DNA of 64,000 nucleotides, taken from Eustoma russellianum. Lineage: Eukaryota; Streptophyta; Magnoliopsida; Gentianales; Gentianaceae. Position 1 is the stretch's first letter. Each line of letters opens with the position of its first letter. The stretch is from positions 17,249,142 through 17,313,141 of the forward strand of contig AP025071.1 of assembly GCA_036186865.1 (NCBI GenBank), in the 5' to 3' direction. The notes beneath the pieces are model-generated. The model was not told where the DNA came from. It saw nothing but the letters and a program-made list of their open reading frames with translations, and searched no databases. A program made the position numbers and the translations under genes. Positions 10,346-20,672 of the stretch are shown here, in pieces.

Positions 10346-11440
10346 ATGAAGATTATGGTTTGGAATGTCAGAGGTATTCGTACTTCAGTCGATCGTATAT
10401 TATCATTAGTTCATCGCTTTCATTTGCATCTTTTGGTTGTTATTGAACATAAGGCTAGGCCTTCGTCATTGATATCATATCGTCTTAAATTTAGATTCTG
10501 TCAAGCGATGTCAGTTTGTAATGGTCACATTTGGATATTTTGGAGTGACGCAGTCTTTCAGCTGGAAGGGGAGCACCCAGGTGCTCAAAATCATTATATG
10601 CGTTTATGTTGGTTGCCTTTGGGGGATTCTTTTTGGTGTACTTTTATCTATGGTCTTCATTCCATTGCTGCTCGCCGTCCTCTTTAGGAGGACCTTATTT
10701 CTTTTCAGGGCTCCATCGACATCCGTTGGCTTGTTGGTGGGGACTTTAATACTTTTTTGACACATGATCAGTATAAGGGTCGATCATCTCCACCGCTTCG
10801 CACATTGCAGGATTTCAATGATTGTCTCTCCGCTTTCTCCCTCCAATCGATTAACTTTCAAGGATCTCCTTATACTTGCTGTGATGGCCGGGGGTCAGGT
10901 AGAGTTTCGTACCGTTTGGATCGTTTTCTTTGCTCTTCAAGTTTCTTTGATTTATTTTCTACTGCGCGTTATCAGCATCTTAATCGGACTACTTCGGATC
11001 ATTTCCCGCTTTATTTAGAGTGTTCAGCCAAGACTTTGACCATGGCTACCTCTTTAGGGTATTTGGATGTTTGGGCTACTCATCCTGAGCTTGACAGTTT
11101 TGTCAGTCATCATTGGCAGTCGTACAGGATGGTTGGAGGCATGTGGGGATGTTATTCAAAACTGCGCCAGCTCAAACATCATTTAAGACAGTGGAATAAA
11201 GATGTTTTTGGAAATATCTTTGACGCGGTGGCAGTTGCTAAGTCTGAGGCATTACGTTGTGAAAGAGATTTTGATTCAGACCCATGGGATCACACACGGA
11301 TGGCATACCATCAGAGTATGGATACTTTACGCCTTGCTCAATCTTGTGCACTATTATTTTGGAAGCAAAAGACAAATGTGAAATGGTTGCATGAAGGAGA
11401 TGCAAATACTCGCTTTTTTTCACCAGACAGTAAAGGATAA
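10346..11440 (+). pseudogene. LINE D endonuclease (EEP) domain and linker
   Basis: Open from the ORF2 start (MKIMVWNVRGIRTS) to a TAG at 10685, then open again from 10757 in another frame. EEP catalytic landmarks are visible: WNVRG with the Asn, VIEHK with the Glu (IEPK in relatives), WLVGGDFNTF around 10728-10755 with Asp and Asn, the FQGSPYT strand, and TTSDHFPLY near 10990-11016 with Asp-His. The linker ends WKQKTNVKWLHEGDANTRFF, after which a frameshift breaks the frame. One stop and two frame changes are enough to inactivate it. This is the most complete endonuclease among the copies lacking ORF1. Confidence 0.82.
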
Positions 11441-12810
11441 GCAACATAAACAAGCCATCTATAGGATTATCTGAGAGGATGGGGCGGAGTGTAGCACTCT
11501 TCAGGATATTGAATTAAAGGCGATCCGATACTATCAGGCTCTATTTACGACTGCCCTAACTTCCCAGCCTGACTCTCTCCTTCAGTATATTCCCCAATTA
11601 CTATCACATGAGGATAATCAATCTCTTTTATCTTTGCCATCTCTACAGGAAGTTAAGCATGCAATTTGGGATCTCAGTCCTACGAGTGCAGCTGGTCCTA
11701 ATGACTTTCCTAGCTCATTCTATCGTCGTTTCTGACCAGTTATCCATTTGGATGTTCATAAAGCAGTTCAGGAATTTTTCCTAGGTATTCGTCTGCCTAG
11801 TCAGGTTGCAGCTGCTCTCATTATGCTCATTCCTAAGGTGGCGATTCCGCAGTCATTCTTGGAATTTCGGCCTATCTTTTTGACCAATTTTCTATCCAAA
11901 GTAATTACACGGTTGTTTGCTACGCGGCTATCCTCCTTGCTTCTGCGACTCATATCTCCAGAGCAGGATGGTTTTATGAAGGGTCAAGATATTACAGAGC
12001 AGTTTCTACTAGCGCAAGCATTGGTGCATGTCTTAGATCGGCCGGTCCGAGGAGGCCATTTTATTATCAAATTGGATATGGCCAAAGATTTTGACAGGGT
12101 GAGCTGGTATTATCTTAGACATCTTTTGCTGAAAATGGGCTTTGATTCGCGGCTGGTGCGGATTCTATTAAATAACTTATCCGCCACATGATGTTCAGTT
12201 ATAATCAATGCTAAGCCAATGGGTTATTGTCCTGTGTTCCGAGGGGTTAAACAAGGCGACCCTTTATTGCCTCTCCTATTTATTCTCGCTCTGAAGGTTT
12301 TTCGTGAGGTCTTAAAACACTTATGACGACAGGTGTTTTACTAGGATTTCAGGCAGGTCGTGCTCTGCAGGTGTCACATCTGGGATTTGCAGATGATCTA
12401 GTTATATTTTTAATGGCTCCCTTTGGAATCTACAATGCTTCAGACACTTTTTAGACTCCTATCAGCAAGCATCTGGACAGCTGGTAAATATTCATAAAAG
12501 TCAAGTAGTGGTTGGCTCGGGTGTATAGGGTCATGTGTTTCTCAAGAGTTAGGTATGCGTTTGACTACCCTACCTATCAAGTATCTTGGATCTTTTTTGT
12601 ATAAAGGTATTAATCATGCCGATTACTGTGTTACTTGCCAATTTTGATGCTAAGTTGAATTCCTGGTCATCTAAGATACTCTCTACGACTGGTCACATGG
12701 TCTTAATTAGCCATGTTCTTAGTTCCATGCCACCGCATATTATTGCTAGTTTGCAATTACCGAAGAGTGTTTTAGAGGCTTTAAATCGAAAGATGTCACA
12801 TTTTCTGTAG
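11441..12810 (+). pseudogene. LINE D reverse transcriptase remnant
   Basis: Main open part is 11748-12191. Blocks in order are SPTSAAGPNDFPSSFYRRF near 11680-11733, VQEFFLGIRLPSQVAAALIML, FRPIFLTNFLSK, and the MKGQDITEQFLLAQ block with IIKLDMAKDFDRVSW near 12065-12103. After a stop come RGVKQGDPLLPLLFIL near 12240-12285 and the active site FADD at 12386-12397. IKYLGSFLYKGI lies near 12575-12610, and VLSSMPPHIIASLQLPKSV near 12715-12770. Stops at 11733, 12191 and beyond make it inactive. Confidence 0.8.
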
Positions 12811-13640
12811 AATGACCGCCATCACTGGTAGTCTTGGGAGCGCATCTGTCTTCCCACAGAGTATGGGCACCTGGGAATTCGGAACCTTGAAATGGTCCAG
12901 CAGGCATGTGATAGTCTTCTATAGTGGAAATATCATCAGTCCGATTCATTATGGGCGGCCTACTGTCGTGCTAAATATGGCCGCAGAGGCATGGTATATG
13001 CACATATTTATGATTCTTCTCTTTGGAAGCGTATTTGTCGACATGCTTATATGCAGCCCCGGGTATAGTTCACTCCATATGAACTTAACTGGACTACAGA
13101 CTCTTCAGGTTAATTCACTCTAAGATCTTCTTATAGCCTGCTCTCATCAGACTCATCTTCTTTTGACTATTTTGGTGGTCAGGCTCTCCTTTGGGGGCAC
13201 GCATATTTCTCTGGAAACTTTGGATGCACTCATTACCTTTGGTAGACAACATTCGTGCTTGGCAAACATTCATTCTGTCTCAATGTGCCTTTTGCATAAT
13301 ACACTCAAATCGGAAAGATCATATCTTCCTGCTTTGTCCAGCGATCCAACCGTTATGGCAAGAGATATACATTCTGTTCTCTGGTTCAATGCCTCGTTAG
13401 TCGACAATTTGCATGCATTTACTTCGTTGATGGCGAATTTACTCGCCTTATTCTATGATTGGTCAGTTGAGAGAAGTTGTTCCATCTTTGGTAACATGGG
13501 TTATTTGGAAGGAATATACATCCATTAAATTTGGAGATAGCAACTTTTCATATAGACGATTGTTTGAGAGAGCTCACGATCATATATTTACTTGGTGTGC
13601 GTCCATGCATGGTCAAAAATTCTCTCAGCCCATCCTACAT
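12811..13640 (+). pseudogene. LINE D connector/zf-RVT remnant
   Basis: Strongly broken, with pieces in three frames. It includes the counterpart of the GGLGIRNL region near 12870-12900, YGRRGMVYAHIYDSSLWKRI near 12975-13035, and LGARIFLWKLWMHSLPLVDN (13190-13250). QCAFCIIHSNRKDHIFLLCP follows near 13278-13340 and keeps the zf-RVT cysteines and histidine. No continuous reading remains. Confidence 0.65.
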
Positions 13641-13686
13641 TTGATTGCACATTACTTCTCTCCACCATTATGTACACACCATCATG

Positions 13687-14112
13687 GAGTGGTGCGTTGG
13701 CATTACCACTATCGGCAAATTGAAATTGAACGTCGATGCATCAGTAGGGCGATTTATCGCCACAGCTGGAGTAGTTTTATGGAATGACCATGGCGATTTT
13801 GCATCGGCCATTTTCTTTTCTCTGCCGCCTACTACGTCGTTACGGGATTAATTAATGGTTCTTTTGTATGCCCTAATATTTTATGCCAGGGACAATGACC
13901 GGCGTATTGTTGAGACGGATTGCCGCTTGTTGCTTCATTATCTTTCTAATCCTGAACGATACACTGACTCACCATTGGTGGGCCTACAGCGTGCTACAAA
14001 TTTCTTGTGCCTCAATGCTTCATCGCTGCATTATTGTCCTAGGGAGGCTAATACTGCAGCACAGACATGGCCAACATTCGGCAGGTATGACTATTTATAT
14101 ATCCTTTTGTGA
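13687..14112 (+). pseudogene. LINE D RNase H domain
   Basis: It reads GKLKLNVDASVGRFIATAG (Asp kept), VVLWNDHGDFASAIFF, then a stop near 13850 within the Glu-bearing segment. RIVETDCRLLLHYL (second Asp) follows near 13900-13940, and the end has CPREANTAAQTW. Two frames are needed to read it. It is the usual C-terminal domain of this LINE class and is inactive. Confidence 0.75.
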
Positions 14113-14735
14113 CTTGCCATGTGAAGTTCGTGGTGCTATTTCTCTAGATACTTCCATACACCATCTGCGACTTTGATAGCTTTAGTCTCCCAATGGGTTG
14201 GCGTGCTCACACACTGGTTGCCTATACCAGCAATTGGCATAGGCAATGTTGCTTGCTGAGGAATATTATCACATGCTGTTGGAAATTTATGTGGTCCTCC
14301 TGCATTGGCTTTCCCGTACCTAAGGCTGGCTATTCTTGTTGTTGCCTGTGTTCATTATGAATGCAGGAAACGTCCATATGTACATTGTCAATTATTTATT
14401 TTTTTCACCATATATTCATTATGTTTTATTGATAATTATCTTTGTGTGGCATATACGGCTGGCGAGTGGCTTACTGCTGGACGCTTCAATGGAGTTGCGG
14501 GTTGTAGTCTATAGATCTAAAATCACACACTTCCGAACATATATGTATAGTATAGGTCATGCTTTGCATTGTCTTTTCTATTTCAAGAACAATCATATGG
14601 TGTCTTTTACTGTAATTATTTTATGTTTTATAGTGGGAGAGTCTCCCACACCATCTGTAACCACGGTATTCCTCCGCCACAAGTGAGGGTTTCATTTTAA
14701 TAAAATACCGGATGGTACTGTTCATCCTTACATAA

Positions 14736-14749
14736 ACACACACACACAC

Positions 14750-14808
<59 letters not shown>
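14736..14808. repeat. (CA)n(TA)n microsatellite at the 3' end of LINE D
   Basis: A run of CA repeats (14736-14750) passes into a TA run (14752-14808). It directly follows the 3' hairpin of LINE D. Confidence 0.97.
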
Positions 14809-14812
<4 letters not shown>

Positions 14813-15394
14813 CACCAAATTCTACCCATTCCAGACACGTTGAGAAGTCTGGCCACCACCCCCGCAACCCAAGAAAATTATCGGCCAGAGAAACCTTGCC
14901 AAACAAAGCCTAGCGTGATAATTCAGTAAAGTGTAAACAATCGAAGTAAGTACCCTTTTTGTACTTATTATAAATTTGTGAAATCCGTATTGTGATTTTG
15001 TACCAAATCATGGATCATGCATAAGTATATGTTAATGCAGAGACGAATGTATAAACATGTGCGTATGTGGCCGAATATATATATAAATTTAAAACAGTTA
15101 TTCACGTGGTATAAGATAAATATTTAATTGCCAAGAGAATGTTACTGGCCCATGACCGTACTGGACATTTATAGTTTACCAAAATTTGAGAATTGTAAAA
15201 GATAATAGTTATAAACATAATATATATATAGACACACACACATATATAAAGGTATTAAAAGTGTGTTTTTTGTAATGGCCGAAAGTCCACTTTGAAAATA
15301 TATTCTTATCAAGGGTCAGCCAGCAAGGTATAGCAATATATGATATGTGAAAATAATATGTATATAAAGTAATATATGTATATATGTATTAGAG
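14809..15394. other. AT-rich spacer without recognised gene
   Basis: About 590 bp of AT-rich sequence with scattered TA/CA steps and the words GGCCGAA(T/A) near 15070 and 15278. These words also occur in the LTR at 59010-62655 and around 15965, so the spacer may be old LTR material. I find no coding frame. Confidence 0.4.
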
Positions 15395-15395
15395 A

Positions 15396-15430
<35 letters not shown>

Positions 15431-15436
15431 CGTGTA
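15396..15436. repeat. (TA)n(TG)n microsatellite, left flank of D'
   Basis: A TA run (15396-15414) followed by a TG run (15415-15436). The same arrangement is found on the other side of D', at 15899-15930. Confidence 0.95.
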
Positions 15437-15890
15437 TTACTTTCATTCTCTATTCTCCTGTCTCATAACGACTGTTTCACTCTTGCTCTTTCATGTCTCG
15501 GTTTCAACCTGGTGGCTGATGGCTCTCCATTTTTGGCGGTTTTAATGAGAATTGGCAAATCTATATCTGGTCTTTACATGAAGCGACTATTGGAGGCGAC
15601 ACTACTGGGTCACAATTTCAATCCCCCCAATGAATCTCCATCTTTGTACTCAGATATCGAATATATACATTTCAATGATAGTCATATAAATATGTACGCT
15701 TTTTCCTTCGCTAGGGTTTTATCCACAAGGGTGGTTTTTCCTAGCAAGGTTTTAATGCGGCATATCATATATGACTGGAGATCTGTAATTCTTAGTTCGT
15801 TATTTCATTTATTTGCCTACTCTGAATTTATGTAATATGGTTTTCCTCCGCCATAAGTGAGGCTTCATTTTTAATAAAATAAATGTTTCA
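15437..15890 (+). mobile_element. LINE copy D' (3' UTR only)
   Basis: A 450-bp fragment with only the LINE 3' UTR. It has the TATAAATATGTACGC to GGCATATCATA block (about 15686-15770) and the terminus CCTCCGCCATAAGTGAGG with TTAATAAAAT (15846-15880). It is severely 5' truncated and flanked on both sides by (TA)n(TG)n. The 139-codon open frame at 15416-15835 is non-coding UTR. Confidence 0.85.
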
Positions 15891-15898
15891 TAAAAAAA

Positions 15899-15930
<32 letters not shown>
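15899..15930. repeat. (TA)n(TG)n microsatellite, right flank of D'
   Basis: A TA run (15899-15912) then a TG run (15913-15930), in the same order as the left flank at 15396-15436. Confidence 0.95.
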
Positions 15931-16874
15931 ATGATTATGTGTCGACATTGTTGGGTGTTTAATGGCCGAAGAATAGAATTGGGGGGAACGGTATTCGGCC
16001 AAGGGGCTGGGATAGCGTTGGATGTGATGAATATTTTGCAAGAATATGGGTGAAATTTCGTATCATTTTATGTGAATTAAATTGGCGTACCGGTATTGAT
16101 TTTGGGGGAACTTGATAGCGGTTTAAGTTGGAATTTTATATGGTTTGATAGTGTGGATAGGTTGGATATAAGAAAAAGAGAATTCTGGTGGTCGGAGGCC
16201 TATAGTACGAGTGGCGCTTGAGCCACACGCGTCGGCCAAAGATGGCGTGTGGCCTCGGTTTAGGTGGCGCCTGTGGGTGCGTCTGAGGTCGGATCGCCAC
16301 GATTTTATTGGCAGTGTGTTAAGCGTGAACCGTTTGAGGTGTCTATGGAGTTAGATGTGAGAAAGTTAGCGATGTAAAATTTAGGGTTTAGGCTGAGGGT
16401 TAGTGTGTGGGGGAGTGAAAATTAGGGTTTTGGTGGAGAAAGGGGGTTGGGGCTGAGGGAGCTGAGAGGGAGGGGTACTGGGCTGAGGGCAGTGAGGGTG
16501 GACCGTGAGGTTAGGGGCTAGGGTGTGGTGAGTTGGGGGTAGGGAAAAAGTGGGTTGAGGGTGATACGCGCAAGTATAAACGCGTATATGCACGTGTATA
16601 TGCCTAGGCATATATGTGGGTATACTTATACATAGGAGATAGGTGGATAAAGTAACGAAAAGGTAAATCGCAATTGAAATGCAAAATAAAGTGATAATCG
16701 GAAAATCGTATCGATAATTGAAATTTGTTTTGAAATTGCATATTTTAAAAGTCACCCTTACAAAGGAAATATATGGAGTTGGATTGGTTCCTAACAAACG
16801 GGCCGTCCGAGCACATATGACTATAAGATGAGATAGACTGCTCGGACACATATGACCGCCAATTGGGCCGTCCA
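15931..16874. other. Unassigned sequence, possibly LTR-derived
   Basis: About 940 bp without homology that I can name. It contains GGCCGAA words, a GC-richer part with GTGGCG(C/T) steps (16205-16300) and a G-rich, purine-biased stretch (16380-16565). The reverse strand of that stretch gives a Pro-rich 156-codon open frame (16381-16851) that looks like low-complexity translation, not a gene. The composition resembles the C-rich leader of the LTRs at 35317 and 42777, but this is only a resemblance. Confidence 0.35.
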
Positions 16875-16879
16875 GACAC

Positions 16880-18912
16880 GAGGCCCTCGACCTACATTTA
16901 AGAATATCAATAAATCATCCGCAAAGCCCAAATTAGAAACACAGGGCCCTCGACCTACAGCAAACCTTCTGAGGAAAGAATAAACAGTAAGGGTGACAAA
17001 GGATCGCCCTGCTTTACACCTCGTCCTACAGAAAGGAAGCCTGCTTGCTTGCCGTTTATAAGTATCGAATATCAGGTAGCGCGCAAGTTATTTATAAAAA
17101 TACGAACCAGTCTGAAGTTGAAACCCAATTTCTACAGGAGAAGATCAAGATACCACCAACTGACACGATCAAAAGCTTTAGCCATATCCAGTTTTACTAT
17201 AACATGGCCCCCTCTAGCCCGCTATCTAGTACATGCACAATCTATTGGGTTAGAAGGATTTGTTCCGTAATGCCTCGTCCTTTCATAAATCCTGCTTGTT
17301 CTGGTGAAATGAGCTTTGGCAGCAATCGGCCTAGCCGAGTAGAGATCAACCTCGTAATTACTTAGATACAAAATTTGTCAAACAAATAGGCCTAAAATCT
17401 GCAAATGTTTGAGGATTCAGTACCTTTGGAATCAAGATTATAGTAGTCGCGGCCACATGCTTCAGCATCAACACGCCTAAATAAAATTCCTGTAGCGCTT
17501 GAAGGACATCATGGTGTATGACCTGCCAAAATTGTCTGTAAAAAGAGCCCGGATATCCATTTGGTCCTGCCGCAATAGATGGGCTACGATCCCACACTGC
17601 CTGCTTGACCTCCTACAATGTCGGCATGGCTTGCAACATACTGTTATCATCTGATGCCAAAAGTCAGAATATGCCAAAAAATAGGCTCACAGTCGTCTAC
17701 CGTCTCTGCTGCAAAAAGAACTGAATAATATCGCACAGCTTCCGCTTCGATATCTGCACCGAGCACACATTTTGTATCATCCGGACGTATGATTCTGCGA
17801 ATAGATTGTCTTCTCCTCTTATCCTTGACCGTTTGATGATAAAATGAAGTATTAGCATCCTCTTCCTACAGCCATTTAACATTCGCCTTTTGTTTCCAAT
17901 AAAGAAATGCTCGTGTCTGCGCAAGCTTAATTGCGCAACAGTGTGATGATACCTTTCGCGCGTAGGTTCAGTGGGTTCAGAATCACATGCTCGTTCTCGA
18001 GCAGCTACGTCCTCTTCGGCCTGTGCCACCGCATTGAAGATGTTGCCGAATACCTCCTTATTCCATTGCTTTAAATGATTCCGTAAACAGCGAAGCTTAT
18101 CAAAAAACCCCACATACCTCCCACCGTCGAAAAAGACTGCCAATGATGTTGAACCAACACATCAAAGTCTGGATGTGTAGCCTAGACATCAAAATATCTG
18201 AAGGCTGCAGGCCTCCTTGGATTGTCGACAACACATGTCGAGTAAAGTGGAGCATGATCAGAGGAAGCCCTAGCAAGATGTTGTACATGTGTAATCGGAA
18301 ACATATCCAAAAAAGATGGAGAGCACAAGAAGCGATCAAGACATCTCCAAACACTGCCCAAACCACAGTCATCACACCATGTGTATAAAGAACCTTGAAA
18401 TGACATCTCTTGTAGACCACATGCATATATACAGTCATTAAAATCTTGTAATGAAAACAACGTTGGCGCCGATTGTCTCTGATGCTCATCCAAAGAGCAA
18501 AACGTGTTGAACTCCCCCCCCCAACCAACCAAGGAATAGTCAGTGAAGTATGGAACAACTGTAAATCATCCCACAAAGGTCGTCTAGCAGAGATGGAATG
18601 CAAGCCATAAACAACGGTAAGCCAAAATCTCTCACCAGATGCTAACCAATTAAACTGTATGGAGTAATTTTTCTAGCCGGACCGCTCCTCCTTCAGCGAT
18701 AGTATAGAGTCCTTCTAAAAAAACCAAATATGATCATCACAGACAGACAAAGCTTGCGAGAAACCGAAATGCAATCTATACAACAACAACAGTGAAGCCC
18801 TAGCCTTAGGTTCTATGACTACTAATATATGTAGGTGATGACAACGAACAAGCGATAGCAAACGATTCATTGAGGTACGTATACCTCTAACATTCTATAT
18901 TATTATCTTCAT
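16880..18912 (-). pseudogene. LINE E ORF2 remnant: endonuclease and reverse transcriptase
   Basis: Starts at an ATG (18912-18910) giving MKII followed by NVRGIRTSMNRLLSLVR, as in copies D and H. It contains VVIEPKA (catalytic Glu), VVYGLHSISARRPLWDD (18570-18620), a damaged WLVGG(E)FNTF box near 18500-18530, ASSDHAPLYST, and the linker WNKEVFGNIFNAV. RT blocks are AAGPNGYPGSFYRQFW (17530-17580), PQTFADFRPICLTNF (17370-17410), an ITEQ block, GRGVKQGDPLSPLLFIL near 16970-17025, and FADD at 16914-16925. Between the last two about 30 residues are missing. Stops and frameshifts are common. Confidence 0.82.
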
Positions 18913-19144
18913 TACGATAAAGCATCAAAGAGTTAGAGATGTGAGCAGCCTGTAACCTGTTATCCTTGGCGATGTGGGGGCCACATGGTGTGTACGACGT
19001 GGTAACGTGGGGCCACAGAAGGCTGGGGATCAATGGCTGGCTCCTGTGGTACCACTAATCGACTTGTATCTAGATATGTGGCTTCAAAAAGATTAGCCAT
19101 GGCGTCATAAATATCACGATCTTGCTCATCTAGCTGGCTAACAT

Positions 19145-20308
19145 TTAGCGGGAGTACCAACTCACTGTCTGAGAGGCAGAATCTGCTACATTCACTGGGG
19201 GCTCACCCAAGATACAATCATCAACTCCTCTTAAGCGCAAAACATCTTGCACGTTTGAAACCGTGAGTAGAACATTCATGTCTGGTGATGGTGGTAGAGC
19301 TACTGAAATTAGTGTGGACTGCAAAGTATCATCTACAGGTTGCTGGCCGGTTATAGCGGGTAGAACATTCATGTCTGGCGATAGCGGCAGAGCTACTAAA
19401 ATTGGTGTGTACTGCAAAGTATCATCTGTAGGTTGCTGGCCGGTTACAGTAGTTGCTGCTTTGACTACTGGGGCAGAGTCAAATAAAGGTTTTTTGGGTG
19501 TCCAACGTTGATTTTTGCCTTTATTCTGATGCTTTTGACCCTTTTCCTCCAACGTGCCCCGTTTGATCAATTGATCGCGCTCAGTTGGTTTGTCCGATGT
19601 CAATTTGCCACAGTCGGCATCAGTGTGCCCCGGACGAAAACATCCCGAGCAATATGATGGCAAATCTTCATATGACACCGGTTGCATGATTACCCGCGAA
19701 GGAGTCTGAATGTAAACCCGTTGCGGCAATTCCTTCTATACATCCAGTTCAATAAAGATACGGGCTACCGATGGGCGGGTGGAGGCCGCAGTAGCCGCAT
19801 ATAACTTCAACGGCGCTCCAACCATCTGGGTTATCTAAAAATGCGCATCTTGCCTATCAAAGTGAATTGGAAGACCAGGGAAAGAGACCCAAATCGAAAC
19901 TACAGGGACTTCTACTGCCGGATCATAGTCCGGGGTCTACTTGGTGATTTTCATATGTTTGCCAGAAATCATCCAACTACGACGTGAGAAGCAATGAAAA
20001 TAATCTTGCTCATGATCAAAGTGATGCAAAACATGCATTGCGTCGAGCAATTCGACTTTTATGGCTCCAGAGAAACCAATGCGGTCGATTACCGAGCGGA
20101 TTGTCGCTAGTGGTGGCCAGCCATACCAGAAAGTACCCACCAACATAGAATGATATGGAGCGGCCAGAGATTGAATTTCCTCCTCCGCAAATGAGATCAC
20201 TGGACTGCCCTTAAATTTTTAAATGTGCTTCGGCGCCATGGTAGTAGATGTCGATGCAAATAGTGATGTATAAGTTTTCGGCGGCACCGAGAGTGCAGGT
20301 GATGCCAT
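19145..20308 (-). pseudogene. LINE E ORF1 (DUF4283-like, zinc knuckle)
   Basis: Begins MASPALSVPPKTYTSLFAS (ATG at 20308-20306), chosen because it is the first ATG after the 5' UTR and because SLFAS matches the usual N-terminal ORF1 motif. An early stop at 20219 follows. The nucleic-acid-binding domain comes next: SPVISFAEEEIQSLAAPY, LVGTFWYGWPPL, DAMHVLHHFDHEQDYFHCF, RRSWMISGKHMKITK. Further downstream a CX2CX4HX4C knuckle reads YCSGCFRPGHTDADC (about 19615-19660). The C-terminal tail holds a 31-residue tandem duplication (TGQQP(T/V)DDTLQ units). ORF1 proteins coat the element RNA. Stops near 19925 and 19735 also break the frame. Confidence 0.85.
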
Positions 20309-20441
20309 GGCTATGGAATCAGATAAGAAGAGTAACGATGGGAGAGAGAATTGGAACGCAGCAAAGAAAGGAGGCGAAGTGAAGATGGCGGCGGCGTGTA
20401 GATCGCACCAGAGTCGACGACGGCAGAGCATTTTTTTGTTG

Positions 20442-20444
<3 letters not shown>

Positions 20445-20531
<87 letters not shown>
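20445..20531. repeat. (TA)n microsatellite between the 5' ends of LINEs E and F
   Basis: An uninterrupted 87-bp alternating AT tract. LINE E (minus) and LINE F (plus) both start next to it, head to head. Confidence 0.98.
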
Positions 20532-20533
<2 letters not shown>

Positions 20534-20672
20534 GCCCTTATCTGCCGATGCCGATCTCTGGCAGCAGTAGCTGCCGCCATTCCTTTCCACCGTTACAGTG
20601 ATCTCCATCCACTCTGCCCAGCAACGGGATTCACTCTCTTCTTCATACTGTGTTACCAGGACTACAATCGCA

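Larger units (their letters stand above)
10340..14730 (+). mobile_element. LINE copy D, complete ORF2 region but no ORF1
   Basis: The copy starts within about ten bases of the ORF2 ATG (10346) and lacks ORF1. It contains endonuclease, RT, zf-RVT and RNase H regions, and a 3' UTR with an 11-bp-arm stem-loop at 14218-14246. Its terminus is CCTCCGCCACAAGTGAGG at about 14669-14687, followed by TTAATAAAAT, a GGATG/CATCC hairpin (14710-14727) and then (CA)n(TA)n. TA/CA-rich repeats flank both ends. It belongs with E and H in a subfamily with FADD at the RT active site, and it lacks the ACAAGGGTGGTTTT block found in the 3' UTR of A, B, C, D', F and G. Confidence 0.87.
16875..20444 (-). mobile_element. 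LINE copy E, minus strand, 5' end complete, 3' lost
   Basis: Reverse-oriented L1 whose 5' end touches the (TA)n tract at 20445-20531. In its own direction it has a short 5' UTR, ORF1 (20308 down to 19145), ORF2 from 18912, endonuclease and RT up to the FADD box at 16914-16925, and then nothing. zf-RVT, RNase H and the 3' UTR are absent. LINEs normally lose 5' ends, so a missing 3' part points to later deletion or recombination. Confidence 0.87.

Noticed and set aside
14621..14906. Minus-strand frames with Tyr-Ile repeats
   Set aside because: Translation of the (CA)n(TA)n microsatellite and LINE D 3' end.
15416..15835. 139-codon frame with an N-terminal Cys-Val run
   Set aside because: It begins in a (TG)n repeat and continues in LINE 3' UTR that is non-coding in the other copies.
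16381..16851. 156-codon open frame on the minus strand
   Set aside because: It is the translation of a low-complexity, G/C-skewed tract with many Pro, His and Thr residues, no domain, and no relation to neighbours.
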